Source: Cupriavidus necator (GTDB taxonomy: Bacteria; Pseudomonadota; Gammaproteobacteria; Burkholderiales; Burkholderiaceae). Taken from it: a stretch of 64,000 nucleotides of DNA. Positions 48,870 to 58,774 of this stretch are shown one piece after another. Where the stretch lies: positions 62,001 through 126,000 of the forward strand of contig NZ_SROX01000014.1 of assembly GCF_013141915.1 (NCBI RefSeq), written 5' to 3'. The position numbers and the translations under genes were made by a program. Numbering within the stretch: the first letter of the stretch is position 1; the number at the start of each line of letters is the position of its first letter. The notes beneath the pieces were generated by a model. It ran no database searches, was not told the DNA's origin, and was given only the letters and a program-made list of their open reading frames with translations.

Positions 48870-51437
48870 TCAGGCTCCGTGTTGCCGCGGCTTGCCGGCG
48901 CGCAGCAGGCGCCAGGCATTGGCGACCACCAGCAGCGATGACAACGACATGCCGATGCCGGCCATCCACGCTGTGACCAGTCCTGTCGCCGCCAGCGGAA
49001 TGGCAACCACGTTGTAAAAGAAGGCCCAGCCCAGGTTCTGGCGCACCACCCGGCGCGTCTGGCGTGACACCGCCAGGGCGGTGGCAATCTCCGCCACGCC
49101 GCCGTGCGTCAGCACCGCGTCCGCGCCGGCCTGGGCCAGCGGCGCACCGCTGCCAATGGCAATCGACACCTGCGCCTGCGCCAGCACCGGGGCGTCGTTG
49201 ATGCCGTCGCCGACGGCCAGCACCACCGCCCCGCCCTGCTGCAGCCGCGCCACGTAATCGCGCTTGCCTTCCGGCGTAACCTCGCCCGCCACGCGCTCGA
49301 TGCCAAACTGCTCCGCCCACCAGTGCACCGCCGCGGGGTTGTCGCCCGATACCAGATGGCACCGCACCCCCAGATCGCGCAGGCGCGCCAGCAGCGCCGG
49401 GGTTTCCTGGCGCTGGACGTCGGCAAGGACAAAGCGTGCCAGCGGTCCGGTCTGGGCGCCTAGCCAAACCACCGTGGCGCCGGGGTGCATCGAGCTTCCC
49501 GGATCGGCCGGCGCGCCTAGGCCATGGCCCCTCAGAGCCCCCACGAAATCGGCTCGGCCAAGACGCAGCCGGCGCCCCGCCACCACCGCCTCCAGGCCTT
49601 GACCGGGAACATTGCGCATGTCGCTGACCTGCAGCGGCGGGCCGGCGTGATCCGGCGCCGCCGCCGTCAGCGCGCGCGCGATCGGGTGCTCGCCGCCACG
49701 TTCCATGGCCGCGGCCAGGGCGAGGCATCGGCCGGAATCGACTTCTCCCAGCGGCTCGACCCCCGCCACGGCAAAGCGTCCTTCCGTCAGCGTGCCGGTC
49801 TTGTCGAGCACCACGTCGGTGACACGGGCCAGCGTTTCGAGCGCGTGGCCGCGCGCCAGCAGCACGCCACGCCGCGACAGCGCCGCGCCGGCCGCGGCCA
49901 ATGCCGCAGGTGTGGCCAGCGACAACGCGCACGGGCAACTGACCACCAGCACCGCGATCGTTACCAGCAAGGCCCGGGACGGATCGATCCAGAGGCCCCA
50001 GACCATGCCGGTCAGTGCCGCCAGCGCCAGCAGCGTCGCCACGAACCAGCCCGCCACGCGGTCGGCCAGCGTCGCCAGGCGCGGTTTCTCCGCCAGCGCG
50101 CGGTCCAGCACCGCGACGATCTCGGCCAGGCGGGTGCCGGCGCCGACGCGGGTCACGCGCAGCTCCAGCGGGCTGGCCGTATTGAAGCTGCCCGCCAGCA
50201 CAGTCTCGCCAGCGCTGCGGCGCACCGGGCGGCTTTCGCCGGTCAGCATGGACTCGTCGAGTTCACTGGCGCCCGAAGTCACCGCGCCGTCCGCCGGGAC
50301 GATCTCGCCCGCCTTGACACGGATAAGGTCGCCCGCGCGCAGGCGCGCGACCGGGATACGTTCGCCCGCCGCGCCGGCTCCGGACAGCCGCTCGCACGTA
50401 GCGGGCAACTGGCGCGCCAGCATTTCGGCACCGCTGCGCGAGGCCTGACGCACGCGTAGCTCCAGGTAGCGGGCCAGCAGCAGGAACGCGACGAACATCG
50501 TCACCGAATCGAAGTAGACCTCGCCCACGCCGCGTACCGTGGCCAGCGCGCTGGCCGCAAAACCGGCGGCAACGCCGATCGCCACCGGCACGTCCATGCC
50601 CATATGGCGCTGGCGCAGGCTGCGCCAGGCACCGGCGAAGATCGGCGAGGCGGCGTAGCAGACCACCGGCAGCGTCAGCGCGAAGCTGGCCCAGCGCATC
50701 AGCTGGAGCTGGCCGGGATCGATGGTGGCCTCGTGGGTGTAGATCGGCCATGCGTACATCATGACCTGCATCATGCCGAGCATGGCCACCGCCATGCGCA
50801 TCAGCAGACCGCGGCGCGCGCGGCGGTCTTGCTGGTCGGTGCGTGAGACTTCGAAGGGCCAGGCCATGTAGCCGATGCCGGCCAGCGCGGCCAGCAGCCC
50901 CGACACCGTCTGGGCGCCGTCGCGCCAGCGCACCACCACCCGCCGCGTGGCGACGTTGGCCATTGCCGACTCCACCCCCGGCTGGCGGCAGAGCTGCTGC
51001 TCGATCAGCCAGGCGCAGGCGGCACAGCGGATGTTCTCGGGTGCGAGCGTGATCTCGGCGCGGCCGCCGTCGAGCGGGCGAACAAATTGCGCGCGCAGTT
51101 CCGGGGTATCGTAGGCGGCCCAGATCGGTTCAGCTTCACGCCGGGATTCCTCGTCGATGGGTCGGGCGAAACGGGCCTCATCGCCGTACAAGTGGGCAAA
51201 GCCAGCGGCATGTAAGGTCTGCGCCAGGGCCTGGCAGCCGCCGCAGCAGAATACGCGGCGGCCGCCGTCCAGGTCCGCGGCCAGCGGCTCGGTATCGGTC
51301 ACCGGCAAGCCGCAATGAAAGCAGGCCAGCGGTGCGCGGGCGGCGTGTGCGGCCGCGTCGGCGCCATCGCGCCCTGCGGGCGGCTGGAATGGCGCCAGCA
51401 AGCTGGCGGAAGGACTGGAGGCTGGGGGCGGCGACAT
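48870..51437 (-). CDS. ccoI: CcoI, copper-exporting P1B-ATPase for cbb3 assembly
   Basis: An 855-residue P-type ATPase. An N-terminal Cys-rich module (ACFHCGLPV, FCCGGCQALAQ) precedes a heavy-metal domain with CAAC at 138-141. Eight membrane helices include the ion-binding CPC at 501-503. The phosphorylation site is Asp545 in DKTGTLT and the hinge is GDGINDAPVLAQAQV. It supplies copper for the CcoN active site. It leads the ccoI-ccoS unit with its own FNR box at 51489. Confidence 0.95.
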   Translation of the reverse strand: MSPPPASSPSASLLAPFQPPAGRDGADAAAHAARAPLACFHCGLPVTDTEPLAADLDGGRRVFCCGGCQALAQTLHAAGFAHLYGDEARFARPIDEESRREAEPIWAAYDTPELRAQFVRPLDGGRAEITLAPENIRCAACAWLIEQQLCRQPGVESAMANVATRRVVVRWRDGAQTVSGLLAALAGIGYMAWPFEVSRTDQQDRRARRGLLMRMAVAMLGMMQVMMYAWPIYTHEATIDPGQLQLMRWASFALTLPVVCYAASPIFAGAWRSLRQRHMGMDVPVAIGVAAGFAASALATVRGVGEVYFDSVTMFVAFLLLARYLELRVRQASRSGAEMLARQLPATCERLSGAGAAGERIPVARLRAGDLIRVKAGEIVPADGAVTSGASELDESMLTGESRPVRRSAGETVLAGSFNTASPLELRVTRVGAGTRLAEIVAVLDRALAEKPRLATLADRVAGWFVATLLALAALTGMVWGLWIDPSRALLVTIAVLVVSCPCALSLATPAALAAAGAALSRRGVLLARGHALETLARVTDVVLDKTGTLTEGRFAVAGVEPLGEVDSGRCLALAAAMERGGEHPIARALTAAAPDHAGPPLQVSDMRNVPGQGLEAVVAGRRLRLGRADFVGALRGHGLGAPADPGSSMHPGATVVWLGAQTGPLARFVLADVQRQETPALLARLRDLGVRCHLVSGDNPAAVHWWAEQFGIERVAGEVTPEGKRDYVARLQQGGAVVLAVGDGINDAPVLAQAQVSIAIGSGAPLAQAGADAVLTHGGVAEIATALAVSRQTRRVVRQNLGWAFFYNVVAIPLAATGLVTAWMAGIGMSLSSLLVVANAWRLLRAGKPRQHGA

Positions 51438-51488
51438 GGGTACCTTTTTCTACCCGGTCGAGGATATAGGCCCGCCCCCGATTTCCGC

Positions 51489-51502
51489 TTGATATAGATC
51501 AA
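51489..51502 (-). promoter_or_regulatory. FNR box upstream of ccoI
   Basis: TTGAT-ATAG-ATCAA is a perfect FNR palindrome, 52 bases before the ccoI ATG. A TATATC on the minus strand (51468-51463) lies about 30 bases downstream of the box centre, suitable for a class II promoter. Confidence 0.85.
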
Positions 51503-51540
51503 GGCGGCCCGGCTATTGTCGGCCGGGCCTGAAACGGCGC

Positions 51541-52638
51541 TCAGGTAAGCGACGTATCCATGGTGCGGCGCTCGGATTCCAGGTATTCGCGCGACTGCAT
51601 CTCGATGATGCGGGACACGGTGCGATGGAATTCGTTGGCCATCTGGCCTTCAGTGTAAAGTTCGTCGGCCGGCACTTCCGCCGACATCAGCAGCTTGACC
51701 TTGTGGTCATAGAAGACGTCGATCAGCCAGGTGAAGCGGCGTGCCTCGGACGACATGCGCGGCGTCATGCGCGGCACGTCGGACAGGATCACCGTATGGA
51801 ATTGCGAGGCCAGTTCCAGGTAGTCGTTCTGCGAGCGCGGGCCGCCGCACAGCGTGGCAAAGTCGAACCACACCACCCCGTTGGCCTTGCGCAGCGAGCG
51901 CAGTTCGCGGTGCTCGATATGCAGCAGCGGGGACTCATCGGCGACGCCGGCAATCGAGGTGAAGGCGTCGCGCAGCGCCGAGTTGGCCTTGGCGTCCAGC
52001 GGCGTGTGGTAGGCCTGCACCTGCTCCAGCGCGCGCTTGCGGTAGTCGATGCCGGCATCGACATTGAGCACCTCCAGCTTCTGTTGCAGCAACGCGATGG
52101 CGGGCAGTACGCGGTCGCGGTGCAGGCCGTCCGGATACAGCAGGTCCGGGCGGTAGTTGGAGGTCATCACGAACTGCACGCCGTTGTCGAACAACTGCTG
52201 CAGCAGGCGATGCAGGATCATCGCGTCGGCGACATCGCTGACATGGAATTCATCGAAGCAGATCAGGCGGAAGCGGCGCGCGATGCGCCTGGCCAGTTCG
52301 TCCAGCGGATCGGGACGGCCGCGCAGCTCTTCCAGCTGGCGATGCACCTCGCGCATGAATTCATGGAAATGCAGCCGCGTCTTGCGCACCACCGGCACGC
52401 AGGTATAGAAGCTGTCCATCAGGAACGACTTGCCGCGCCCCACCCCGCCCCACATGTAGACGCCCTGCGGCACGTCGGGCCGCACCAGCAGCTTCTTCAG
52501 CGCGTTGTTGCGGCGGCCCTTGTAGGCGACCCATTCGTCGTAGCACTGCTGCAGCCGGGCCACGGCGCGCAGCTGGGCCTCGTCGGACTGGTAGCCGCGC
52601 TCCTTCAGTTCCTTCTCGTAGTACTCGGTGACGTTCAT
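51541..52638 (-). CDS. zapE: Cell division protein ZapE (AFG1-like ATPase)
   Basis: A 365-residue AAA-type ATPase that associates with the Z-ring under stress in E. coli; mitochondrial AFG1 is its homologue. Walker A is GGVGRGKS at 64-71, Walker B FRLICFDEFHVSDVADAM, sensor FVMTSNYRPDLLYPDGLHR. Length fits the family (E. coli 375). It sits 88 bases after the lpdA stop, beyond the odh terminator. Confidence 0.94.
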   Translation of the reverse strand: MNVTEYYEKELKERGYQSDEAQLRAVARLQQCYDEWVAYKGRRNNALKKLLVRPDVPQGVYMWGGVGRGKSFLMDSFYTCVPVVRKTRLHFHEFMREVHRQLEELRGRPDPLDELARRIARRFRLICFDEFHVSDVADAMILHRLLQQLFDNGVQFVMTSNYRPDLLYPDGLHRDRVLPAIALLQQKLEVLNVDAGIDYRKRALEQVQAYHTPLDAKANSALRDAFTSIAGVADESPLLHIEHRELRSLRKANGVVWFDFATLCGGPRSQNDYLELASQFHTVILSDVPRMTPRMSSEARRFTWLIDVFYDHKVKLLMSAEVPADELYTEGQMANEFHRTVSRIIEMQSREYLESERRTMDTSLT

Positions 52639-52670
52639 GCTCGGGGCTCACGCGGCATGGGCCGCAAGTG

Positions 52671-52699
52671 AAAACGGCGCGCCGCAGTGCGGCGCGCCG
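52671..52699 (-). terminator. Terminator of the odhA-odhB-lpdA operon
   Basis: An eleven-base perfect stem, CGGCGCGCCGC (52675-52685) with GCGGCGCGCCG (52689-52699), loop of three, then T4 on the minus strand. It lies 28 bases after the lpdA stop and before zapE. Confidence 0.85.
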
Positions 52700-52726
52700 G
52701 TACTCAGGCAACGAAAGACACGCGCC

Positions 52727-54151
52727 TTACATGTTGAGTTGACGCTTGTCGACGGCCAGCGCGGCTTCGCGCATGACTTCCGACATCGACGGGTGCGGAT
52801 GGCAGACGCGGCCGATATCTTCGCTGGCGGCCTTGAACTCCATCGCCACCACGGCTTCGGCGATCAGGTCCGAAGCGTTGGCGGCAACGATGTGCACGCC
52901 CAGGATCTCGTCGGTCTTGGCGTCGGCCAGCATCTTGACGAAGCCGTCGGCATGGCCCATGCCCAGCGCACGGCCGTTGGCCATGAACGGGAACTGGCCG
53001 GCCTTGTACTCGCGGCCTTCGGCCTTGAGCTGGGCTTCGGATTTGCCTACCCACGCGATTTCCGGGAAGGTGTAGATCACCCACGGAATGCAGTTGTAGT
53101 CGATATGCGGCTTCTGGCCGGCGATGCGCTCAGCCACGGCCACGCCTTCGTCCTCGGCCTTGTGTGCCAGCATCGGACCGCGCACCACGTCGCCGATGGC
53201 CCACAGGCCCGGCACCTTGGTGGCGCAATGGTCGTCCACCTCGATGAAGCCGCGCTGGTCGGCGGCCAGGCCGACTGCGTCCAGGCCCAGGTTGTCGGTA
53301 TTCGGCACGCGGCCGACCGAAACGATCAGGCGGTCGACTTCCAGCGTCTGCGCCTTGCCATCCTTGTCGGTGTACTTGACGGTCACGCCGTTCTTGGCGG
53401 TGGTCACTTCGTCCACCTTCACGCCGAGGCTGAACTTCAGGCCCTGCTTGGTCAGCTGCTTCTGCGCTTCCTTGGCCACGCCTTCGTCGCAGGCGCCCAG
53501 GAACGCCGGCAGCGCTTCCAGCACGGTCACGTCGGCACCCAGACGGCGCCACACCGAGCCCAGCTCGAGGCCGATCACGCCAGCGCCGATCACGCCCAGC
53601 TTCTTCGGTACCGTGGGGAACTTGAGCGCGCCTTCGTTATCGCTGATCAGGTCGTTGTCGACCTTGATGCCGGGCAGGTGGCGAGCCTTCGAACCGGTGG
53701 CGATGATGACCTGCTTGGCGGTCACCACTTCACCGGCGATCTCGACCTGGAAGCCTTCGGCGGTCTTGCCGACGAACTTGCCGTAGCCCTTGAGCAGCGT
53801 CACCTTGTTCTTGCGGAACAGGAACTCGATGCCCTTGGTCATCTTGCCGACGATATCGTCCTTGCGCTTGAGCATCTTGGCCACGTCGACCTTGACGTCG
53901 CCCACGGTGATGCCGTGGTCGCCCAGGTGGTGCTGGACGTTCTCGAATTCTTCCGAGGAAGCCAGCAGCGCCTTGGACGGGATGCAGCCCACGTTCAGGC
54001 AGGTGCCGCCCAGGCGGGCTTCGCCCTTGGGATCGTCATACGCATTGCCTTCGCAGCAGGCCACGTTCAGGCCCAGCTGGCCGGCACGGATCGCGGCGAT
54101 ATAGCCGCCGGGGCCGGCGCCGATCACCAGCACGTCGAATTGTTTGCTCAT
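52727..54151 (-). CDS. lpdA: Dihydrolipoyl dehydrogenase (E3) of the 2-oxoglutarate complex
   Basis: A 474-residue flavoprotein that reoxidises the lipoyl arm with NAD+. FAD loop DVLVIGAGPGGYIAAIRAG, redox disulphide C51/C56 in GGTCLNVGCIPSK, NAD loop LGVIGAGVIGLELGSVWRR, and the C-terminal His-Glu in CHPHPSMSEVMREA. ATG 54151 follows AAGGAA; an upstream extension has no homology. A 7-bp hairpin without T-run lies in the gap after odhB (54204-54221) and may set relative expression. Confidence 0.96.
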   Translation of the reverse strand: MSKQFDVLVIGAGPGGYIAAIRAGQLGLNVACCEGNAYDDPKGEARLGGTCLNVGCIPSKALLASSEEFENVQHHLGDHGITVGDVKVDVAKMLKRKDDIVGKMTKGIEFLFRKNKVTLLKGYGKFVGKTAEGFQVEIAGEVVTAKQVIIATGSKARHLPGIKVDNDLISDNEGALKFPTVPKKLGVIGAGVIGLELGSVWRRLGADVTVLEALPAFLGACDEGVAKEAQKQLTKQGLKFSLGVKVDEVTTAKNGVTVKYTDKDGKAQTLEVDRLIVSVGRVPNTDNLGLDAVGLAADQRGFIEVDDHCATKVPGLWAIGDVVRGPMLAHKAEDEGVAVAERIAGQKPHIDYNCIPWVIYTFPEIAWVGKSEAQLKAEGREYKAGQFPFMANGRALGMGHADGFVKMLADAKTDEILGVHIVAANASDLIAEAVVAMEFKAASEDIGRVCHPHPSMSEVMREAALAVDKRQLNM

Positions 54152-54254
54152 GGGAATTCCTTGTTGGGCGCCGGCGGCAGCTCGTGCCGGCGCGCCGTGA
54201 TCACGGGGAGTGCGCTCCCCGCGCACAGCAGCGCGTGCGCGGGGGGACCGCTTA

Positions 54255-55502
54255 TTACAGGTCCAGCAGCAGGCGCGCCGGATCTTCCAGGGCGTCCTTC
54301 ATCGCGACCAGGCCCAGCACGGCTTCGCGGCCGTCGATGATGCGGTGGTCGTAGGACATCGCCAGGTAATTCATCGGGCGGATCACGATCTGGCCGTCTT
54401 CCACCACCGGGCGGTCCTTGGTAGCGTGCACGCCCAGGATGGCCGATTGCGGCGGGTTGATGATCGGCGTCGACAGCATCGAGCCGAACACGCCGCCGTT
54501 GGAGATCGAGAACGTACCGCCGGTCAGTTCTTCCAGCGACAGCTTGCCGTCACGGGCCTTGACGCCGAACTCGGCAATCTTCTTCTCGATGTCGGCCAGG
54601 CTCATCTGGTCGGCGTTGCGCAGGATCGGCACCACCAGGCCGCGCGGCGAACCCACCGCGATGCCGATGTCGAAGTAGCCGTGGTAGACGATGTCGTTGC
54701 CGTCGATCGAGGCGTTGATCAGCGGGAACTTCTTCAGCGCGTGCACCGCGGCCTTGACGAAGAACGACATGAAGCCCAGCTTCACGCCGTGTTCCTTCTC
54801 GAAGCGGTCCTTGTACTTGTTGCGCAGGTCCATCACCGGCTTCATATTGACTTCATTGAAGGTAGTGAGGATGGCGTTGGTCGATTGCGATTGCAGCAGG
54901 CGCTCGGCGATACGGGCACGCAGGCGGCTCATCGGCACGCGCTCTTCCGGACGATCGCCCAGGGCGGCGAAATCGACCGGGGCCGAAACCTGCTGCAGCG
55001 CGGGCTTGGCTGCCGGGGCCGCAGCCTTGGCGGCGGGAGCCGGCGCGGCGGCTGCACCCAGCACGTCGCCCTTGGTGATGCGGCCGTCCTTGCCGGTGCC
55101 GGCAACCTGGCCAGCCGACAGGCCGGCTTCGGCCATCAGCTTGGCAGCCGACGGCATCGCCACGGCGCCGTTGGCAGCCGGAGCGGCAGCAGCGGCCGGG
55201 GCCGGCGCGGCGGCAGCGGGAGCCGGGGCAGCGGCGGCCGGGGCGGCGGCGCCAGCGGTGGCTTCGGTGTCGATCTTGGCGATGATTTCATCGGCCACGA
55301 CGGTGTCGCCGTCGTTCTTGACGATCTGCGACAGCACACCAGCCGACGGCGCCGGCACTTCCAGCACGACCTTGTCGGTTTCGATTTCGATCAGGATCTC
55401 GTCCTGGGCAACGGCTTCGCCCGGTTTCTTTTTCCAGTTGAGCATGGTCGCTTCGGCGACCGATTCGGAGAGTTGCGGAACCTTGACGTCAACGATAGCC
55501 AT
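54255..55502 (-). CDS. odhB: Dihydrolipoamide succinyltransferase (E2)
   Basis: A 415-residue E2 core. The lipoyl domain carries the modified Lys44 in IEIETDKVVLEV. An Ala/Pro linker (about 80-110) leads to the E3/E1-binding domain (PSAAKLMAEAGLSAGQVAGTG) and, after a second linker, to the catalytic domain, whose active His lies in SYDHRIIDGREAV near the end. It moves the succinyl group to CoA in the TCA cycle. It lies 90 bases after odhA. Confidence 0.97.
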   Translation of the reverse strand: MAIVDVKVPQLSESVAEATMLNWKKKPGEAVAQDEILIEIETDKVVLEVPAPSAGVLSQIVKNDGDTVVADEIIAKIDTEATAGAAAPAAAAPAPAAAAPAPAAAAAPAANGAVAMPSAAKLMAEAGLSAGQVAGTGKDGRITKGDVLGAAAAPAPAAKAAAPAAKPALQQVSAPVDFAALGDRPEERVPMSRLRARIAERLLQSQSTNAILTTFNEVNMKPVMDLRNKYKDRFEKEHGVKLGFMSFFVKAAVHALKKFPLINASIDGNDIVYHGYFDIGIAVGSPRGLVVPILRNADQMSLADIEKKIAEFGVKARDGKLSLEELTGGTFSISNGGVFGSMLSTPIINPPQSAILGVHATKDRPVVEDGQIVIRPMNYLAMSYDHRIIDGREAVLGLVAMKDALEDPARLLLDL

Positions 55503-55592
55503 GGTGGTGAATTCCTCGTGTTATGCGTGTTGTCTTTGATGCTGGCGATGCCACGGCGCTCGCCTGCGCGCGCCGCCGTGGCTGCCGACTGA

Positions 55593-58445
55593 TTACTTGG
55601 TCAGAACAAAGCCCTTGAGCTTGGCGAAGGCCGCGTCCAGCAGCGCCTTCTGTTGCTCGTTGTGCTTTGCGTAGTAGCCCACCGCCGGCGAAGCCGAAGC
55701 GGGACGACCGGCATAACCGAGCTTCTGTCCATCCGTCATGTTTTCCATGATGTAGTGCTGCACGAAGAACCAGGCGCCCTGGTTCTGCGGCTCGTCCTGG
55801 CACCACAGGATTTCGTTGGCGTTCGGGTACTTCTTCAGTTCCGCAGCCAGCGCCTTGTGCGGGAACGGGTACAGCTGTTCCAGGCGGATGATGGCGGTGT
55901 CGTTGGCCTCGCGTTCCTTGCGCGTGTTGACCAGGTCGTAGTAGACCTTGCCCGAGCACATGATGACGCGCTTGACCTTGCTGGCGTTGAGTTCTTCGTG
56001 GTCGGGGATGACCGTCTCGAAGTGCCCCTTGGCCAGGTCCGACAGCGGCGACACGGCATCCTTGTTACGCAGCAGCGACTTCGGCGTCATGATCACCAGC
56101 GGCTTGCGGAACAGGCGGATCATCTGGCGGCGCAGCAGGTGGAAGATCTGGGCCGGCGTGGTCGGCTGGCAGACCTGCATGTTGTGATCCGCGCAGAGTT
56201 GCAGGAAGCGCTCGATACGGGCCGAGCTGTGCTCCGGGCCCTGGCCTTCGTAGCCGTGCGGCAGCATCAGGGTCAGGCCCGAGGCACGGCCCCACTTCAC
56301 TTCACCCGACGAGATGAACTGGTCGATCACCACCTGGGCGCCGTTGACGAAGTCGCCGAACTGGGCTTCCCAGATCACCAGCGCGTTCGGTTCGGCGGCC
56401 GAGTAGCCGTATTCGAAGCCGAGCACGGCCTCTTCGGACAGCACCGAGTCGATCACCGTGAACGGTGCCTGGTTTTCCGACACGTTCTGCAGCGGCACGT
56501 AGCTGCCGGCATCCCAGCGCTCGCGTGCCTGGTCATGCAGCACGGCGTGGCGGTGGGTGAAGGTGCCACGGCCGGCGTCCTGGCCGGTGATGCGCACCGG
56601 ATAGCCCGACGACACCAGCGAGGCGAAGGCCAGGTGCTCACCCATGCCCCAGTCCAGCGGCTGGTCGCCACGGCCCATGTTGGCGCGGTCCTTGATGACC
56701 TTCTCCACCAGCGGGTGCAGCTTGAGCGTCTCGGGCGTGGTGGTGATGCGTTCAGCCAGGCGCTTGAGCTCGGTCACCGGCACGGCGGTGTCGGCGGCGT
56801 CGGTCCACTTGCGGTTCAGGAACGGCATCCAGTCCACGGCGAACTTGTTCTTGAAGTTCGACAGCACCGGGTCGGCGGTGTGCTTGCCGGCGTCCATCGC
56901 GGCGCGGTATTCCTTGACTTTCTCGTCGCCGAATTCGGGCGGGACCAGCTTCTGCGCGGCCAGCTTGTCGGCGTACAGCTTGCGCGTGCCGGGGTGCTGG
57001 GCGATCTTCTTGTACATCAGCGGCTGCGTGACCGCCGGGGTGTCCTGCTCGTTGTGGCCCAGCTTGCGGAAGCAGATGATGTCGACCACGACATCCTTCT
57101 TGAACTCCATGCGGAAGTCCACCGCCAGCTGCATGGCGTACACCACGGCTTCGGGATCGTCGCCGTTCACGTGCAGCACCGGGGCCTCGATCATCTTGAC
57201 CACGTCCGTGCAGTACAGCGTCGAACGGGCGTCGCGCGGGTCCGAGGTGGTGAAGCCGATCTGGTTGTTGATGACGATGTGCATCGAGCCGCCCGTGCCG
57301 TAGCCGCGGGTCTGCGCGAGGTTCAGCGTCTCCATCACCACGCCCTGGCCGGCAAAGGCGGCGTCGCCGTGCACCTGCACCGGCAGCACTTCCTTGTGGC
57401 CGACTTCGCCGCGGCGTTCCTGGCGGGCCTTGGCCGAGCCTTCCACCACCGGGTTGACGATTTCCAGGTGCGACGGGTTGAACGCCAGCGACAGGTGGAC
57501 CGGGCCGCCTTCGGTCGAGACATCGCTCGAGAAGCCCTTGTGGTACTTGACGTCACCGGCCGGCAGGTCGTCGACGTGCTTGCCTTCGAATTCGGCGAAC
57601 AGGTCGGCGGGCATCTTGCCCAGCGTGTTGACCAGCACGTTCAGGCGGCCGCGGTGGGCCATGCCGATCACGATTTCCTGCACGCCCTTGCTGCCGGCGT
57701 GCTGGATCAGTTCATCCATGGCGGCGATGAAGCTCTCGCCGCCTTCCAGCGAGAAGCGCTTCTGGCCGACATACTTGGTATGCAGGAAGCGCTCCAGGCC
57801 TTCCGCCGCGGTCAGGCGGTCAAGGATGTGCTTCTTCTTTTCCAGCGTGAACACCGGCTTGGAACGCGTGGTTTCCAGGCGCTCCTGCCACCAGCGCTTC
57901 TGCGCCTGGTCGCTCACGTACATGAATTCGAAGCCGATGGTGCCGCAATAGGTTTCGCGCAGGTTGTTGAGCAGCTCGCGCAGGCTCATCGACTCCTTGC
58001 CGAAATAGGTATTGCTGGCGTTGAAGACGATATCGAGATCGGCTTCGGAAAAACCGTAGAAGGCCGGGTCCAGATCCGGCAGGGGCGGACGCTCCTGGCG
58101 CTTGAGCGGGTCCAGGTCAGCCCAGTGCGAACCGATGTTGCGGTAGGCGGCGATCAGCTGGGTGGCAGCGACGCGCTTGCGGCCCATGTCGGAATCGGCC
58201 GAGGCAACGATGGTACGGATGGGGCCTTGCTTGGCGCGCTCGGCGAACGAGGCAACGATGGGAGCGTGGGGGATATCCCGGCCGTTCGAGCCGTCGACGG
58301 CGGGAACGTTCTGCATGGCGTCGAAGTACGCACGCCAATTATCGGGAACCGAGGCGGGGTTCTGGAGGTAGGCTTCGTACAGTTCTTCGACATAGGGGGC
58401 GTTACCGCCGAAGAGGTACGAATTGCTCTGATACTGCTGCATCAT
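55593..58445 (-). CDS. odhA: 2-oxoglutarate dehydrogenase (E1)
   Basis: A 950-residue thiamine-diphosphate enzyme that decarboxylates 2-oxoglutarate. It begins MMQQYQSNSYLFGGNAPYVE. Conserved blocks include GMAHRGRLNVLVNTLGK, GDAAFAGQGVVMETLNL (TPP region), HIVINNQIGFTTSDPRD and the C-terminal TPKSLLRNKDA. GTGAG just before the ATG is the probable binding site. It is the first gene of odhA-odhB-lpdA and follows a long structured leader. Confidence 0.97.
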   Translation of the reverse strand: MMQQYQSNSYLFGGNAPYVEELYEAYLQNPASVPDNWRAYFDAMQNVPAVDGSNGRDIPHAPIVASFAERAKQGPIRTIVASADSDMGRKRVAATQLIAAYRNIGSHWADLDPLKRQERPPLPDLDPAFYGFSEADLDIVFNASNTYFGKESMSLRELLNNLRETYCGTIGFEFMYVSDQAQKRWWQERLETTRSKPVFTLEKKKHILDRLTAAEGLERFLHTKYVGQKRFSLEGGESFIAAMDELIQHAGSKGVQEIVIGMAHRGRLNVLVNTLGKMPADLFAEFEGKHVDDLPAGDVKYHKGFSSDVSTEGGPVHLSLAFNPSHLEIVNPVVEGSAKARQERRGEVGHKEVLPVQVHGDAAFAGQGVVMETLNLAQTRGYGTGGSMHIVINNQIGFTTSDPRDARSTLYCTDVVKMIEAPVLHVNGDDPEAVVYAMQLAVDFRMEFKKDVVVDIICFRKLGHNEQDTPAVTQPLMYKKIAQHPGTRKLYADKLAAQKLVPPEFGDEKVKEYRAAMDAGKHTADPVLSNFKNKFAVDWMPFLNRKWTDAADTAVPVTELKRLAERITTTPETLKLHPLVEKVIKDRANMGRGDQPLDWGMGEHLAFASLVSSGYPVRITGQDAGRGTFTHRHAVLHDQARERWDAGSYVPLQNVSENQAPFTVIDSVLSEEAVLGFEYGYSAAEPNALVIWEAQFGDFVNGAQVVIDQFISSGEVKWGRASGLTLMLPHGYEGQGPEHSSARIERFLQLCADHNMQVCQPTTPAQIFHLLRRQMIRLFRKPLVIMTPKSLLRNKDAVSPLSDLAKGHFETVIPDHEELNASKVKRVIMCSGKVYYDLVNTRKEREANDTAIIRLEQLYPFPHKALAAELKKYPNANEILWCQDEPQNQGAWFFVQHYIMENMTDGQKLGYAGRPASASPAVGYYAKHNEQQKALLDAAFAKLKGFVLTK

Positions 58446-58600
58446 GGGACGCTCACTTTTCTCCGGGTCTGCCGGAGTTCAGCGGGTTATTCAACCTTCC
58501 GCGACACGGCTTGACCGGTTAGCGGATCGCAAACAACTCTTGGGAGCCCAACGAAGGCACCTACGCAAACGGCACCGCCAGGGTGCCGCGTGTGATGGCC
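58446..58600 (-). ncRNA. Structured 5' leader of odhA (probable sucA RNA motif)
   Basis: The leader forms stems: GGCACC/GGTGCC (minus, 58587-58582 with 58576-58571, loop CTGGC) and CTCCGG/CCGGAG (58477-58472 with 58466-58461). The second covers a GGAG near the start codon. A conserved sucA RNA motif is known upstream of sucA/odhA in Burkholderiales, and this region is in the right place. I assign it from position and structure, not from an alignment. The 58601-58774 part holds no gene; a weak TATCCT with a 15-base spacer is the only promoter-like element. Confidence 0.5.
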
Positions 58601-58774
58601 GCCTCACAAGGCCCGAAAGGGCAAGTTGTGCGGGGAAGGACCTTAAGTCTTCACGGCGGTAAGGATAGCACGGATTGCCTTGGATCAATGTGGACTTTTC
58701 GGAATGCGAAACACATCGAATCGACAATTCGATCGGCATTCAGCGAATTCGCAACATTCGCACAACAATCTCGA

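Noticed and set aside
55653..58514. Open frame of 953 codons on the plus strand
   Set aside because: Antisense to odhA over its whole length; no recognisable protein.
58660..58700. Promoter for odhA (TTGATC with TATCCT, minus strand)
   Set aside because: The spacer is only 15 bases and the -10 is weak, so I did not list it as a feature.
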